From contig QHTK01000071.1 of the NCBI GenBank assembly GCA_003220795.1, forward strand, positions 1 through 63,016: DNA of 63,016 nt, in the 5' to 3' direction. Under the pieces are notes generated by a model that did no database searches, was not told the origin of the DNA, and worked only from the letters and a program-made list of their open reading frames with translations. This DNA is from Gemmatimonadota bacterium (lineage in GTDB: Bacteria > Gemmatimonadota > Gemmatimonadetes > Gemmatimonadales > GWC2-71-9). Of this stretch, positions 47,323 through 56,390 are shown piece by piece. Each line of letters opens with the position of its first letter. The first letter of the stretch is position 1. The position numbers and the translations under genes were made by a program.

Positions 47323-49023
47323 ATGAACGTCCCGCGAGCAAGCATGCGCCCGACCACGTTCGCCGCGGCGGCGGCGGCGGCGCTGGCCGCCTGCAGCCTC
47401 GAAGAAACCGGCGCGAATTTCATTTCTCCGAACGTGTTCTATCAGAACGACGCCCAGGCGGCCAGCGCGGTGAACGGCGTGTACGCGCCCCTGATGGACT
47501 GGAACGGCTGGAAGCAACCCGCCCAGCACAGCATCATGTGCGACGACGACGAGATGCTGTGCTGGAACTGGATGGGTGGCGGCTTCTCCGGCCAGTCCGC
47601 CGGCCAATGGTACATGCAGGACAACGCCGTGTGGTTCGGCGACTACCGGATCATCGAGCGCGCCAACGACGTGATCGAGAACGTGGCGAGGAGCGGCGGC
47701 ATCAGCGAGGGGATGAAGAAGACCGCCACCGGGCAAGCGCTGTTCGCCCGCGGGTACGCGTACTTCGACCTGGTGCGTCGCTACGGCGGCGTGCCGCTCC
47801 GCACCGAGGCCTACGTTCCGGATGCCCAGATGGGCGCCAAGGCGCGCAGCTCGGTGGCGGAGGTGTACCAGCAGGTCGCGAAGGACCTGCGCGAGGCGGC
47901 GGGCCTCCTCCCGGCCTCCTATGCGACGCCGAACGGCCAGGGCCTGCCGCGGGCCGCGGCGGCGTGGGGGCTCCTGGCGAAGGTCTATCTGCACATCGCG
48001 GGGGATGAGGGGACGGGGACGCCGCTCGCCGCGAACAAGGCGGCCTACCTCGATTCGGCTACGCTCGCCGCGCAGGCCGTGATGGTGAGCGGCACCGCCT
48101 CGCTCGAGGCGAGCTACATGGACCTGTTCGACATCAACAAACAGAACACGAGCCCGGAGGTCCTGTTCGCCGTCCAGGGGGCCACGGTCAACTTGCAGGG
48201 CTCGCAGATCCCAGGCTTCTTCGGGCCGCGCGGCGACTGCAGCGTGGTGGGTGGTTGTGGCCAGGGGTTCGTGAGCGTCCGGGAGGACTTCTACAACACC
48301 TTCGCGACGAGTGACAAGAGGGTCGAGCCCAACAAGGCGATCGCGCACAGCTGGGAGGTGACGATCAGCCCGTTCGGAAAGCTCCGGGCGCTCCACACGG
48401 ATTCGCTCGCGACGCTCGCGGCCAAGGGGCTGGTCGCGCGAAACATCGCGTTCAAGTTCGGAAACTGGAGCGAGGGGTGCGGTTCGTTCGATCAGCAGTA
48501 TGACTCCATCACGATCAAGGACGCGGTCGATCCCACGCAAACCAGCACGGCCATCTACGCAGTGGGCCGTCCCGTCTATAGCCTCAAATACATCGATCCT
48601 CAGCACCTCGGTTCGGACCAAGCGCCGGCCAACAACTTCATCATTCTTCGCTATGCCGACGTGCTGCTGCTGTTCGCCGAGGCGGAGAACGAGCGCAACG
48701 TGGGTCCCACCACCGCCGCCTACGATGCGATCAACCAGGTGCGCGCCCGCGCCGGGCTGGCAGCGCTCTCGGGGCTCACGAAGGACGAGTTCCGGCAGGC
48801 GGTGTGGACGGAGCGCGCCCACGAGCTGTATGGCGAGTTCCAGGCGCGCTTCGACCTGATCCGCGAGGGGCGCTGGCTCAGCGTCATGAACCAGCCGTCC
48901 ACTATCCCGGCCTACGCCGGTCAGGGGATTTGCCGCCCGCGCCAGGCATACCAGAAGCTGCAACCGATCCCTCAGCGCGAGTTGGCGGCGAATCCGTTGT
49001 TGCAACAAAACCCGGGCTATTGA
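47323..49023 (+). CDS. SusD/RagB-type glycan-binding lipoprotein
   Basis: The 566-residue lipoprotein (lipobox AALAAC, Cys24) forms the lid over SusC and binds the glycan. The SusD fold is seen in ALFARGYAYFDLVRRYGGVPLRTEA near residue 140, LRYADVLLLFAEAENE near residue 450 and AYDAINQVRARAGL. A good AGGAGG site precedes the ATG at 47323, 46 bases after the SusC stop. The C-terminus LQPIPQRELAANPLLQQNPGY is typical of the family. The substrate is inferred from the GH26 enzyme that follows. Confidence 0.93.
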   Translation: MNVPRASMRPTTFAAAAAAALAACSLEETGANFISPNVFYQNDAQAASAVNGVYAPLMDWNGWKQPAQHSIMCDDDEMLCWNWMGGGFSGQSAGQWYMQDNAVWFGDYRIIERANDVIENVARSGGISEGMKKTATGQALFARGYAYFDLVRRYGGVPLRTEAYVPDAQMGAKARSSVAEVYQQVAKDLREAAGLLPASYATPNGQGLPRAAAAWGLLAKVYLHIAGDEGTGTPLAANKAAYLDSATLAAQAVMVSGTASLEASYMDLFDINKQNTSPEVLFAVQGATVNLQGSQIPGFFGPRGDCSVVGGCGQGFVSVREDFYNTFATSDKRVEPNKAIAHSWEVTISPFGKLRALHTDSLATLAAKGLVARNIAFKFGNWSEGCGSFDQQYDSITIKDAVDPTQTSTAIYAVGRPVYSLKYIDPQHLGSDQAPANNFIILRYADVLLLFAEAENERNVGPTTAAYDAINQVRARAGLAALSGLTKDEFRQAVWTERAHELYGEFQARFDLIREGRWLSVMNQPSTIPAYAGQGICRPRQAYQKLQPIPQRELAANPLLQQNPGY

Positions 49024-49034
49024 CGGCCAGTCCG

Positions 49035-50216
49035 ATGGACGCGGTCAGCCGGAGGGCGTGGATCGTCTTCACTGCGGTGCTCCCGGCGGGGTGTCACGCA
49101 GGGTTGTCCGGCGAGCCTGCTGCTACGGTCGCCCCGGCTGCCTCCGGCCCCCTGGATCGCGGCGCCACCCCGGAGACACGCGCCCTCTTTCTCAACCTGC
49201 GCCGCCTCGCCCGTGAGCACGTGCTGTTCGGGCACCAGGACGATCTCGCGTATGGCGTACAGTGGTCGAACGAGCCGGGACGCTCGGACGTGAAGGAGAC
49301 GGCGGGCTCTTACCCCGCCGTGTACGGGTGGGACGCGGGCGGCCTGGAGCGGGACGGGGCCGCAAACCTGGACGGGGTCGCGTTCGAGCGACAGCGCGCC
49401 TGGATCGCGGAGGGGTTTGCGCGCGGCGGCGTCGTCACCTTGAGCTGGCACATGCGCAATCCGGTCACCGGCGGCAACGCCTGGGATACGAGCGCCGCCG
49501 TGCGTGCCATCTTGCCGGGCGGCCCGCAGCACGCCGTGTACGTCCAATGGCTCGACCGGTTCGCCGACTACGTCAAGAGTCTGCGCGCGCAGGGCCGCTC
49601 GGGCGGCGAGGTGAGCGTGCCTGTGGTGTTCCGGCCGTTTCACGAGACGAGCGGCGGGTGGTTCTGGTGGGGGGCGCGGCACGCCACGCCGGAGGACTAT
49701 CGCCGGCTATGGCGTTTTACGGTGGAATACCTGCGCGACCGTAAGGGCGTGCACAACCTGCTGTGGGCGTTTTCCACCGACGTATTCGACTCGCCGGCTC
49801 AGTATCTCGAACGCTACCCCGGTGACGCGTACGTCGATGTGCTCGGCTTCGACGACTACCAGAGCGTGCGGACTCCCGCGACTCGGGACCTGTTCGCGCG
49901 CCGGCTGCGCGACGTGGTCGAGCTGGCGGAGGCGCGCGGCAAGATTCCCGCACTGACGGAAACCGGGGTGGAGGCGGTGCCGGACTCGGCGTGGTGGACC
50001 CAGACTTTGCTGGGCGGCATCACCGCCAACTCGGTGGGGCGGCGCATCGCCTGGGTGCTGGTGTGGCGCAACGCGACCTTCGAGCGGGAGCATCGCTATC
50101 ACTTCTTCGCGCCCTACCCCGGTCAGGCGAGCGTTCCGGACTTCGTGCGCTTCCGCCAGGACTCCCTCATCCTCTTCGAGGACGAGCTTCCCGACCTGTA
50201 TCGTGTCACGCCGTAG
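49035..50216 (+). CDS. Glycoside hydrolase family 26, predicted beta-mannanase lipoprotein
   Basis: The 393-residue protein has a lipobox TAVLPAGC (Cys20) and a GH26 TIM barrel. The acid/base glutamate is E204 in FRPFHETSGGWFWWG, the nucleophile is E309 in LTETGVE, and the W-rich substrate cleft LLWAFSTDVF is near residue 242. GH26 enzymes hydrolyse beta-1,4-mannan, and some act on related glucans. The ATG at 49035 was chosen because it opens the lipoprotein signal, 11 bases after the SusD stop. It completes a minimal SusC-SusD-GH26 locus. Confidence 0.93.
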   Translation: MDAVSRRAWIVFTAVLPAGCHAGLSGEPAATVAPAASGPLDRGATPETRALFLNLRRLAREHVLFGHQDDLAYGVQWSNEPGRSDVKETAGSYPAVYGWDAGGLERDGAANLDGVAFERQRAWIAEGFARGGVVTLSWHMRNPVTGGNAWDTSAAVRAILPGGPQHAVYVQWLDRFADYVKSLRAQGRSGGEVSVPVVFRPFHETSGGWFWWGARHATPEDYRRLWRFTVEYLRDRKGVHNLLWAFSTDVFDSPAQYLERYPGDAYVDVLGFDDYQSVRTPATRDLFARRLRDVVELAEARGKIPALTETGVEAVPDSAWWTQTLLGGITANSVGRRIAWVLVWRNATFEREHRYHFFAPYPGQASVPDFVRFRQDSLILFEDELPDLYRVTP

Positions 50217-50275
50217 GCGGCCTCGCTACTTGGCGACTCCCGGTCTCCTTTCTATTTTCTGAACCCGTACCTCGG

Positions 50276-50348
<73 letters not shown>

Positions 50349-50530
50349 TTCATGGAGAGCAGAGCTTCTCCCCGAATTCGCGGTTCAGGTCCACGAAGCT
50401 CCAAGCCGTCGGTCGTGCATCCCAATCCGGTCGCGCATCGCCCGAGGGGCCCCGATCTCGGTGCCGCGGATTGCGCGCGGACCGGAGTAGCCTCGAGCGT
50501 GACGGTCGCCGTGTAGCGCGCGCTCGACAC

Positions 50531-51019
50531 TTGACTCCTGCGGCGGGGAGGGGAATCCTCTGGTCGACGGTACCAGAGGCGGAACATGGGGCAATCCCCG
50601 ACGAGCTGCAGTGGGCTCGTCTCCAACGTGACGTAAATCGCGGGCTGCGCCGCGGCGCGTGGTACCGCGTCATTCGGATCACCGACGAGGGCGTCATGCT
50701 CGACGTGAACCGAACGCCGGTCACGCTGCCGCGCACGCTGTTGGAAACCGTCACCGTCCCACCGCGGCGCTGGTCCGTCGTGCTCCGCCCCCGCGATGCG
50801 GTATGCCTCCCAAGAGACTGGGGTGATCGCTACCTCACCTGTCCCGGCTGCCGGAACCGCGCGCCGACGCGCGGGCATCCGCTCACGCTGGGCTGTCCAC
50901 GGTGCGGGGGCGTGTACGCGGTCGGCTGGGATGAGTTCGATCTGACGGCACACGCCGCACTCCCGCCGGCACTCCCTCCGCCCGGTCAGACGCCGCGGCA
51001 GCGACCGGTCCTGCGCTGA
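50531..51019 (+). CDS. Hypothetical protein with a zinc-ribbon
   Basis: The 162-residue protein would start at a TTG (50531), since no ATG or GTG is suitably placed. Residues 40-110 are Arg/Val-rich with a small beta-rich core, and a zinc ribbon CPGC-x14-CPRC is present near residues 110-130 (LTCPGCRNRAPTRGHPLTLGCPRCGG). Third codon positions are GC-rich, which supports coding. The Pro-rich tail is low complexity. It lies just after tRNA-Phe. Function unknown, and the start is uncertain. Confidence 0.55.
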   Translation: MTPAAGRGILWSTVPEAEHGAIPDELQWARLQRDVNRGLRRGAWYRVIRITDEGVMLDVNRTPVTLPRTLLETVTVPPRRWSVVLRPRDAVCLPRDWGDRYLTCPGCRNRAPTRGHPLTLGCPRCGGVYAVGWDEFDLTAHAALPPALPPPGQTPRQRPVLR

Positions 51020-51232
51020 ACCCGCCGCCGGCTCGCCCCGTGACCGCTGGATCGTGATCTAGAGCCTGTAGCGCCTGCAACACACGCGACCGCGCGTGGT
51101 CGGAGCGGGCGTGCCACGTCGTCGCTTCTCCACATGTTGTGTCGGCGGCGCGGCAAGTCGCGTCGGAACCCGCGCGCTTGTTGGCGTCGGCTCGTGACGC
51201 GTGCGTGGCCTCCTTTTTGATCGTCTTCCCGA

Positions 51233-51931
51233 GTGGGATCCCCCGACACCGCCATCTTAGGGGCTGCATCGTTGGAGTCGGTTGCGAGTCACATCGCCAG
51301 GCTGCCCGGAGTCGAGACCCGCGAGTATCGCTCGGGCGAGCTGTTGCGCCCGGCCGAACACCTCCAGCAGCTGCAGATTTGTATCCGGAAAGGCGGCATC
51401 GGGCTGCACGTGGCGGTCGGGCGCGCGACCGATGCCATCCTCGAGGTGTTTGGCCCCGGTTGGCTGCTCAGCCCACCGGTGTGGCAGTCGAAGCCGACGC
51501 CGGAGACCAGGCACGCCGCGGCACTACTTCCCACCACGACGCTCGAGCTCGCTGCCGACGCATTCGGCCGGCACCTTGGCGCGGATCCGTCGCTCGCTGC
51601 CGCGGTGGCGTCGTGGAACGCGCACCAGTACGCGCTGGCGCTGGACCATCTCGCCATGCTGGCGCTGCGCGATCCGTCGCGCCGCGTGCCCGAGACCTTG
51701 CTGTTGCTGCTCGAGCGGCTGGACGGAGCCACCGGCTCGCCGGCGGGCGCGCGCCTGGACGTGAGTCAGCAGTCGATCGCGGCGTTCGCAAACCTGAGTC
51801 GCCAGACCACCAACAAACAGCTGCGCCGGCTGGCGCGTGGCGGCTTCGTGGGCCTGGAGCGAGGGGTGGTGTACGTGCGCGAGCCCGGGCGGTTACGCGA
51901 GCTGGCTGCGGGCCGCGTGCCCCCGCGGTAG
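51233..51931 (+). CDS. Crp/Fnr-like transcriptional regulator
   Basis: The 232-residue protein has a degenerate N-terminal cyclic-nucleotide-type domain (about 30-120, SGELLRPAEHLQQLQICIRKGGIGLHV). A C-terminal winged helix (about 170-220) has recognition helix AAFANLSRQTTNKQLRRLARGGFV, as in Crp/Fnr. No iron-sulfur cysteines and no clear cAMP residues are seen, so the ligand is unknown. It starts at GTG 51233. The 213 bases upstream contain no gene. Its targets are unknown; the two genes after it are candidates. Confidence 0.82.
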   Translation: MGSPDTAILGAASLESVASHIARLPGVETREYRSGELLRPAEHLQQLQICIRKGGIGLHVAVGRATDAILEVFGPGWLLSPPVWQSKPTPETRHAAALLPTTTLELAADAFGRHLGADPSLAAAVASWNAHQYALALDHLAMLALRDPSRRVPETLLLLLERLDGATGSPAGARLDVSQQSIAAFANLSRQTTNKQLRRLARGGFVGLERGVVYVREPGRLRELAAGRVPPR

Positions 51932-51984
51932 CGTGCGACAGGTGACTGTCGCGCCGCTGACACGCCTTTCCCGCGGTGTGCATC

Positions 51985-52013
51985 TTGTGCAGTTCGGTAC
52001 TGGGGTCTATGCT
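51985..52013 (+). promoter_or_regulatory. Candidate promoter before a small hypothetical gene
   Basis: TTGTGC (51985-51990) and TATGCT (52008-52013) are spaced 17 bases. It lies 21 bases before the GTG at 52034, and an AGGAAG site (52019-52024) follows. This supports the small gene as real. The match to consensus is partial. Confidence 0.4.
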
Positions 52014-52033
52014 TCAACAGGAAGCAGACCGCC

Positions 52034-52396
52034 GTGACCATCGCGAGCAGCAGAGAGACCGCAGCCCAAGACGCGCCCGACGCATTTCGGCACTGCCTCC
52101 GGGAGCGTATCCGGTTGGCGCGCGAGCTCGCGGCGTTGCGGGCCGGTTTCGCGACGGTCGCCGAGCATTACGAGCGCGTCATTCGGACCATGCTGGCGCT
52201 CGGCCCGTCGATCGGACTCGACCAGCACGAAATCGGTCACCCGACTGACCCGGAGTGGGGCCCCGCCGCGTTGCTCGTGTACGGCGACGAGCGCTTCCTG
52301 AAGCACGAGCAAGCGGTCCTGGACCAACTGCTCCACCGGCTCCCGGCACTGCCGCCACCGCCACAGCCTCACAGATCATCTCCCACAGCGCCCTGA
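52034..52396 (+). CDS. Hypothetical protein, 120 residues
   Basis: The protein has an Ala/Glu/Arg-rich helical N-terminal half (FRHCLRERIRLARELAALRAGFATVAEHYERVIRTMLAL) followed by GPSIGLDQHEIGHPTDPEWGPAALLVYGDERFL and a Pro-rich tail. There is no signal peptide or known motif. The candidate promoter at 51985 and the AGGAAG ribosome site argue for a real gene. The tail reads as proline-rich low complexity up to the stop at 52396. Function unknown. Confidence 0.55.
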   Translation: MTIASSRETAAQDAPDAFRHCLRERIRLARELAALRAGFATVAEHYERVIRTMLALGPSIGLDQHEIGHPTDPEWGPAALLVYGDERFLKHEQAVLDQLLHRLPALPPPPQPHRSSPTAP

Positions 52397-52488
52397 GCCA
52401 GGTCGACGGTTGAAGCGAGCCGGGGATCTCGACATAGATTTCCTGCCTCGGTTCGAACCCGGAAGGGACTATCGTCTGGCTCCTCACG

Positions 52489-53358
52489 GTGGCGCTGCTC
52501 GCCGACACCGCCGACCGCCACAGTTTCAAAGTTCCCGTCGCTGCGACGGAGTCTCTGCAGGTCGAGACGTCCGGAGCGGGTCCGCCGGTCGTCCTCATCC
52601 CCGGGTTGTTCGGCTCGGAGTTCGGGTTTCGCAAGCTCGTCCCGCTGCTGAACAGCGCCGGTTACCGCACCATCGTCGTCGAGCCGCTCGGCATCGGCTC
52701 GTCGGGGCGGCCGCAACGCGCTGACTACTCCCTGACGGCGCAAGCGGAGCGGATCGCCGGCGTGCTCGATTCCCTCGCCATCCGTCAGGCGTTCGTGATT
52801 GCGCACTCCCTCGGCGGCGCGGAGGCGTTTCGGCTCGCCTACCGTCGCCCCGATCTGGTCCGCGGACTCATCTCGCTCGAAGGCGGGCCGACCGAGGCGG
52901 CTATCACGCCGGCGTTCAAGCGGGCTCTCCGGTTTGCGCCCTGGATCAAGCTGTTCGGCGGCATCAAGCTCGTCCGGAAGAAGATCCGGACGATGCTGCT
53001 CGCGTCGTCCGGCGATTCGACGTGGGTCACGGACGACGTAGTGATCGGCTACACCGCCGGTGCCGCCCAGAGTCTCGACGCGACCCTGAAGGCCTATCTG
53101 GCGATGGCGAACTCGCGCGAGCCGGAGAAGCTGTGGCCCCACCTCGCCGAGATCCGCTGTCCGGTGCGCCTCGTCCTGGGCGGGGTTCCGCATGAGGGCG
53201 ACGTAGGGGCGGACGAGGTGCGGCTGCTGCAGCGCACGGTGCGGGCCTTCGCCCTTGACTCCGTGGCGGGAGCGGGTCACTTCCTTTATGAAGAGCAGCC
53301 CGAGGCGGTAGTCGCGGTCCTGGGCCGGCTGCAGGCGAGTGCGGGGCGGCGGCTGTGA
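52489..53358 (+). CDS. Alpha/beta hydrolase
   Basis: The 289-residue protein has PVVLIPGLFGSEFGFRKLVPLL near residue 34 (oxyanion HG region, here PG), the nucleophile elbow AHSLGG near residue 104, an Asp candidate near VLGGVPHEGD and the catalytic histidine in GAGHFLYEEQPEAV near residue 266. It resembles esterases and haloalkane-dehalogenase-like hydrolases. The in-frame codons just upstream of GTG 52489 encode TIVWLLTV, a hydrophobic stretch that would extend a signal peptide; the real start may be ATT 52438 or lost. The substrate is unknown. Confidence 0.85.
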   Translation: MALLADTADRHSFKVPVAATESLQVETSGAGPPVVLIPGLFGSEFGFRKLVPLLNSAGYRTIVVEPLGIGSSGRPQRADYSLTAQAERIAGVLDSLAIRQAFVIAHSLGGAEAFRLAYRRPDLVRGLISLEGGPTEAAITPAFKRALRFAPWIKLFGGIKLVRKKIRTMLLASSGDSTWVTDDVVIGYTAGAAQSLDATLKAYLAMANSREPEKLWPHLAEIRCPVRLVLGGVPHEGDVGADEVRLLQRTVRAFALDSVAGAGHFLYEEQPEAVVAVLGRLQASAGRRL

Positions 53359-53447
53359 CCTCCGCGCAGGCCGCCGGGTCATGCTTGCGGACGCCGGCCG
53401 TCTCGGCGGCTTAGGATCACCGTCAACCTTCGCTTTGCGGGAACCGG

Positions 53448-54617
53448 ATGCGCGTCGCCCTAGTCGCCGAGGACTACTATCCCCAGCTCGGGGGTGTACC
53501 CGAGCACGTACACAACCTCGCCCTGCAGCTCAACAGCTGGGGCCACGCCGCCACCGTCATCAGCTCCCACATGGGCAGTTACCCGGATGCGGCCTTCGTC
53601 CGCCGGGTGGGGACGAGCCGGGTCATTTACTCGAACGGCGGCGTCTCGCGGATCACGACCGGCTGGGGGCTCAGGCGCCAGCTCGAAGCGGTGTTCGGCG
53701 AAAGGCGCTACGACATCGTGCACGTGCACGGCGGCCTCGCCCCGACGTTCGGGCTGGCGGCGCCGATCGCCGCCTGGCGGGTCGGCATCCCGGTGGTCGC
53801 CACGTTTCACTCGTGGTTTGCGCGCTCGCTCGCCTGTCGCGTGTTCCGGCGTCCGCTCCAACGGATCCTCGACCGACACGCCGCGACGATCGCGGTGAGC
53901 GAGCCCGTGGTGGACGCGAACTCGCGCTACTTCCGGGCCGACTGGGAGATCATCCCGAACGGAGTGGACCTGGAGTTCTTCCGGCCCAACGGGCGGGCCC
54001 CCACGGACGCCCTCACCGAGGGCCCGCGGCTGCTCTTCCTGGGCCGCATCGAGCCGCGTAACGGTCTCGGCACGGCGCTCGCCGCACTCCCCCGCATCCT
54101 GGCCCGTTACCCAAACGCGGTGCTCACCGTGGCGGGGGACGGCCCGTGGCGCGGCTACTACGAGCGGCGGGCGCGGTCGCTCGGCGCGAGCGTGCGCTTC
54201 GTCGGGCAGGTGTTCGAGGAGCGCCCGGAATACTACGCCTCGGCGGACCTGTATCTCTGTCCCACGACCATCGCCTCGTTCGGCGTCACGCTGCTCGAAG
54301 CGATGGCGTGCGGCACGCCCATGATCGTGTCGGACAATCTCGGGTTCCGCTCGGTGATCGACGGCGGCGCCGAGGCGGTGATGGTGCCCAAGGACGATCC
54401 GGTGGCGTGGGCCGACACCACACTCGCGCTGATCGCGGATCCCGAGCGGCGCCGGGCGATGGGGGAGGCGGGGCTCGCGAAGGCGGCGCGGTTCGCATGG
54501 CCGCGCATCGCGCGGCGCGAGCTGGCAGTGTACGAGCGCGTGCTCGGTGCTCCACCGAGCGAGCCGCGCTACGTCGGCACTGGGCGGACCTCCGCGATCG
54601 TGTCTCCGAGCTGCTGA
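53448..54617 (+). CDS. GT4-family glycosyltransferase
   Basis: The 389-residue GT-B protein has an N-terminal EDYYPQLGGVPEHVHNLALQL (acceptor-side loop of PimA-like enzymes) and a GT4 donor-site signature, DLYLCPTTIASFGVTLLEAMACGTPMIVSDNLGF near residues 280-315 with the E-x7-E pair. It should transfer a sugar from a nucleotide donor to a lipid or glycan, perhaps a phosphatidylinositol mannoside-like or envelope glycolipid. The start is ATG at 53448. The AAA ATPase gene follows after 6 bases. Confidence 0.9.
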   Translation: MRVALVAEDYYPQLGGVPEHVHNLALQLNSWGHAATVISSHMGSYPDAAFVRRVGTSRVIYSNGGVSRITTGWGLRRQLEAVFGERRYDIVHVHGGLAPTFGLAAPIAAWRVGIPVVATFHSWFARSLACRVFRRPLQRILDRHAATIAVSEPVVDANSRYFRADWEIIPNGVDLEFFRPNGRAPTDALTEGPRLLFLGRIEPRNGLGTALAALPRILARYPNAVLTVAGDGPWRGYYERRARSLGASVRFVGQVFEERPEYYASADLYLCPTTIASFGVTLLEAMACGTPMIVSDNLGFRSVIDGGAEAVMVPKDDPVAWADTTLALIADPERRRAMGEAGLAKAARFAWPRIARRELAVYERVLGAPPSEPRYVGTGRTSAIVSPSC

Positions 54618-54623
54618 CCCGGC

Positions 54624-56390
54624 ATGACGCTGCCCCCCGGAGCGGGCGAACACCGTCCGCACGGTGACCTGCCGCCACTCCCCGCGTGGGCCAAGACGCT
54701 GCAACGACGCATTCGGCAACGCGGACTCGACTTCTTCATCCTGTATGGCCCGGGCGTCCGCGATCTCCACCCGCTCGGCGCCCGCCGCTTCGGGACGATG
54801 GGCGAGTTCCTGTCGGAAGTCATGCTGGGCGACCGCTCGGCCATCGTTACCTACGACCGTGGGGCGGGCATCGGGTTCACCGACCGCGACGTCGAGAACG
54901 ACTTCAAGAGCGTGCTCAAGGCGTACGACCGGGTCGGCGGGACGAACCTGGCACAGGCGCAGCCCCGGGACCCCGACCGCGCCCTCCAGCTGATCGAGAC
55001 CTACCTGCGCTACCAGTTGACGGAGAAGCCCCGGTTCTCGGCAGCCGTAATCATCGACTACGGCGAAACGGTCGCACCTGCGGGCGAGCCGGGACAGCTC
55101 CCGGCCGAGGACCGCGGCGCGATCGTTACGATGCGTCGCTGGGCGAGCGAGCCGTTGTTCCTGCAGCGCAACGTAACGTTCTGCCTGCTCTCGGAGACGA
55201 CGGCCGCCCTCTCCTCGGCGCTCGTCGCGGACGCGCGCACGTTCGAGATCGCGGTTCCAGTACCGGACGAGCCGGAGCGCTTCGCCTACCTGGCCACGCG
55301 CGGCAGCCGGCCGGACACCTTCGCCAACGTGGACGCACGCCGGGCGGCCATCCTCACGGCCGGCCTCACTCGGTTGCACTTGGAGAGCCTGCTCAGCGAT
55401 GCCGAAGCGAGCGGCACCGCGCTCGACCAGGACGCGCTCACGCGCGAGAAGAAGCGGTTGATCGAGGAATCGAGCGGCGGCCTGCTCACGTTCATGACCA
55501 GCGATGTGGGTCTCGACCAGGTCGCCGGGCACGACGCGGCGAAGGCGCTGCTGCGCGAGACCGCCCAGGCGCTGGCACGGGGACGGCTCGACGTCGTGCC
55601 GATGGGCTACTTGATCTGCGGACCCGTAGGAACGGGGAAGAGCTTCATCGTGCGCTGCTTCGCGCGGGAGATCGGGATCCCGGTGGTCGAACTGCTCAAC
55701 TTCCGCTCCAAGTGGCAGGGACAGACGGAGGCGAACGTCGAGCGGATCCTGGGCCTGCTCGACGCGATCGGCCCGGTAGCCGTCGTGGTGGACGAGGCCG
55801 ACGCCGCGCTCGGGACGCGGGAGTCCGGCCGCGAGGACTCGGGGGTCTCAGAGCGGGTATTCGCGTCGCTCGCGGCGTTCATGGGCGACACGCGGCGACG
55901 CGGAAAAGTGATCTGGTTCCTCATGACGAGCCGGCCTGATCTGGTGCCGGTGGACCTGAAGCGCCAAGGGCGCGCGGAGGAGCACATCGCGTTGTTCCCG
56001 CCAGCCACTGCGCAGGAGCGCGCGAAGGTGTTCGAGGTGCTCCGCCGACGCCTCGGCGTTACGCTCGAGACCGGTGCGGATCCGGCGAGACTGCTCGGTG
56101 AGACCAGCGATGCGCTATCGGCCGCTGACCTCGAGGCGATTCTGGTGCGTGCGGGCCGCCGCATGGCGACGGGTGGTGACAAGGTCCTGAGCGCCACGCT
56201 GCTGCGCGACCTGATCCGGGACTTCCAGCCACCCTCTTATCCGCTCGAGCTCGAGTACCAGCGCCTCATCGCCGCCTTCGAATGCACGAGCCGCCAACTC
56301 CTGCCTGCGGATGTCGCCGCCCTGTCTCCGGAGGCGATCGGCACGCGGTTGGCCGAGCTCCGGGCGGCGCTCGCCGCTACGGGCCGCTGA
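54624..56390 (+). CDS. AAA family ATPase with uncharacterised N-terminal domain
   Basis: The 588-residue protein has a 290-residue N-terminal domain I do not recognise ([24 protein letters not shown]). An AAA module follows: Walker A GPVGTGKS (333-340), [16 protein letters not shown] and Walker [11 protein letters not shown] (385-394), with a sensor-1-like FLMTSRPDL (430-440). The C-terminal lid and a helical tail complete it. It is cytoplasmic and similar to FtsH/proteasomal-type AAA. No protease motif is present. Its 3' end overlaps the convergent serpin gene by 14 bp. Partners are unknown. Confidence 0.85.
   Translation: MTLPPGAGEHRPHGDLPPLPAWAKTLQRRIRQRGLDFFILYGPGVRDLHPLGARRFGTMGEFLSEVMLGDRSAIVTYDRGAGIGFTDRDVENDFKSVLKAYDRVGGTNLAQAQPRDPDRALQLIETYLRYQLTEKPRFSAAVIIDYGETVAPAGEPGQLPAEDRGAIVTMRRWASEPLFLQRNVTFCLLSETTAALSSALVADARTFEIAVPVPDEPERFAYLATRGSRPDTFANVDARRAAILTAGLTRLHLESLLSDAEASGTALDQDALTREKKRLIEESSGGLLTFMTSDVGLDQVAGHDAAKALLRETAQALARGRLDVVPMGYLICGPVGTGKSFIVRCFAREIGIPVVELLNFRSKWQGQTEANVERILGLLDAIGPVAVVVDEADAALGTRESGREDSGVSERVFASLAAFMGDTRRRGKVIWFLMTSRPDLVPVDLKRQGRAEEHIALFPPATAQERAKVFEVLRRRLGVTLETGADPARLLGETSDALSAADLEAILVRAGRRMATGGDKVLSATLLRDLIRDFQPPSYPLELEYQRLIAAFECTSRQLLPADVAALSPEAIGTRLAELRAALAATGR

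Noticed and set aside
46123..49008. A 961-codon open frame on the minus strand opposite SusC and SusD
   Set aside because: Same reason: it spans two well-supported plus-strand genes and reads as low-complexity Arg/Leu/Asp.
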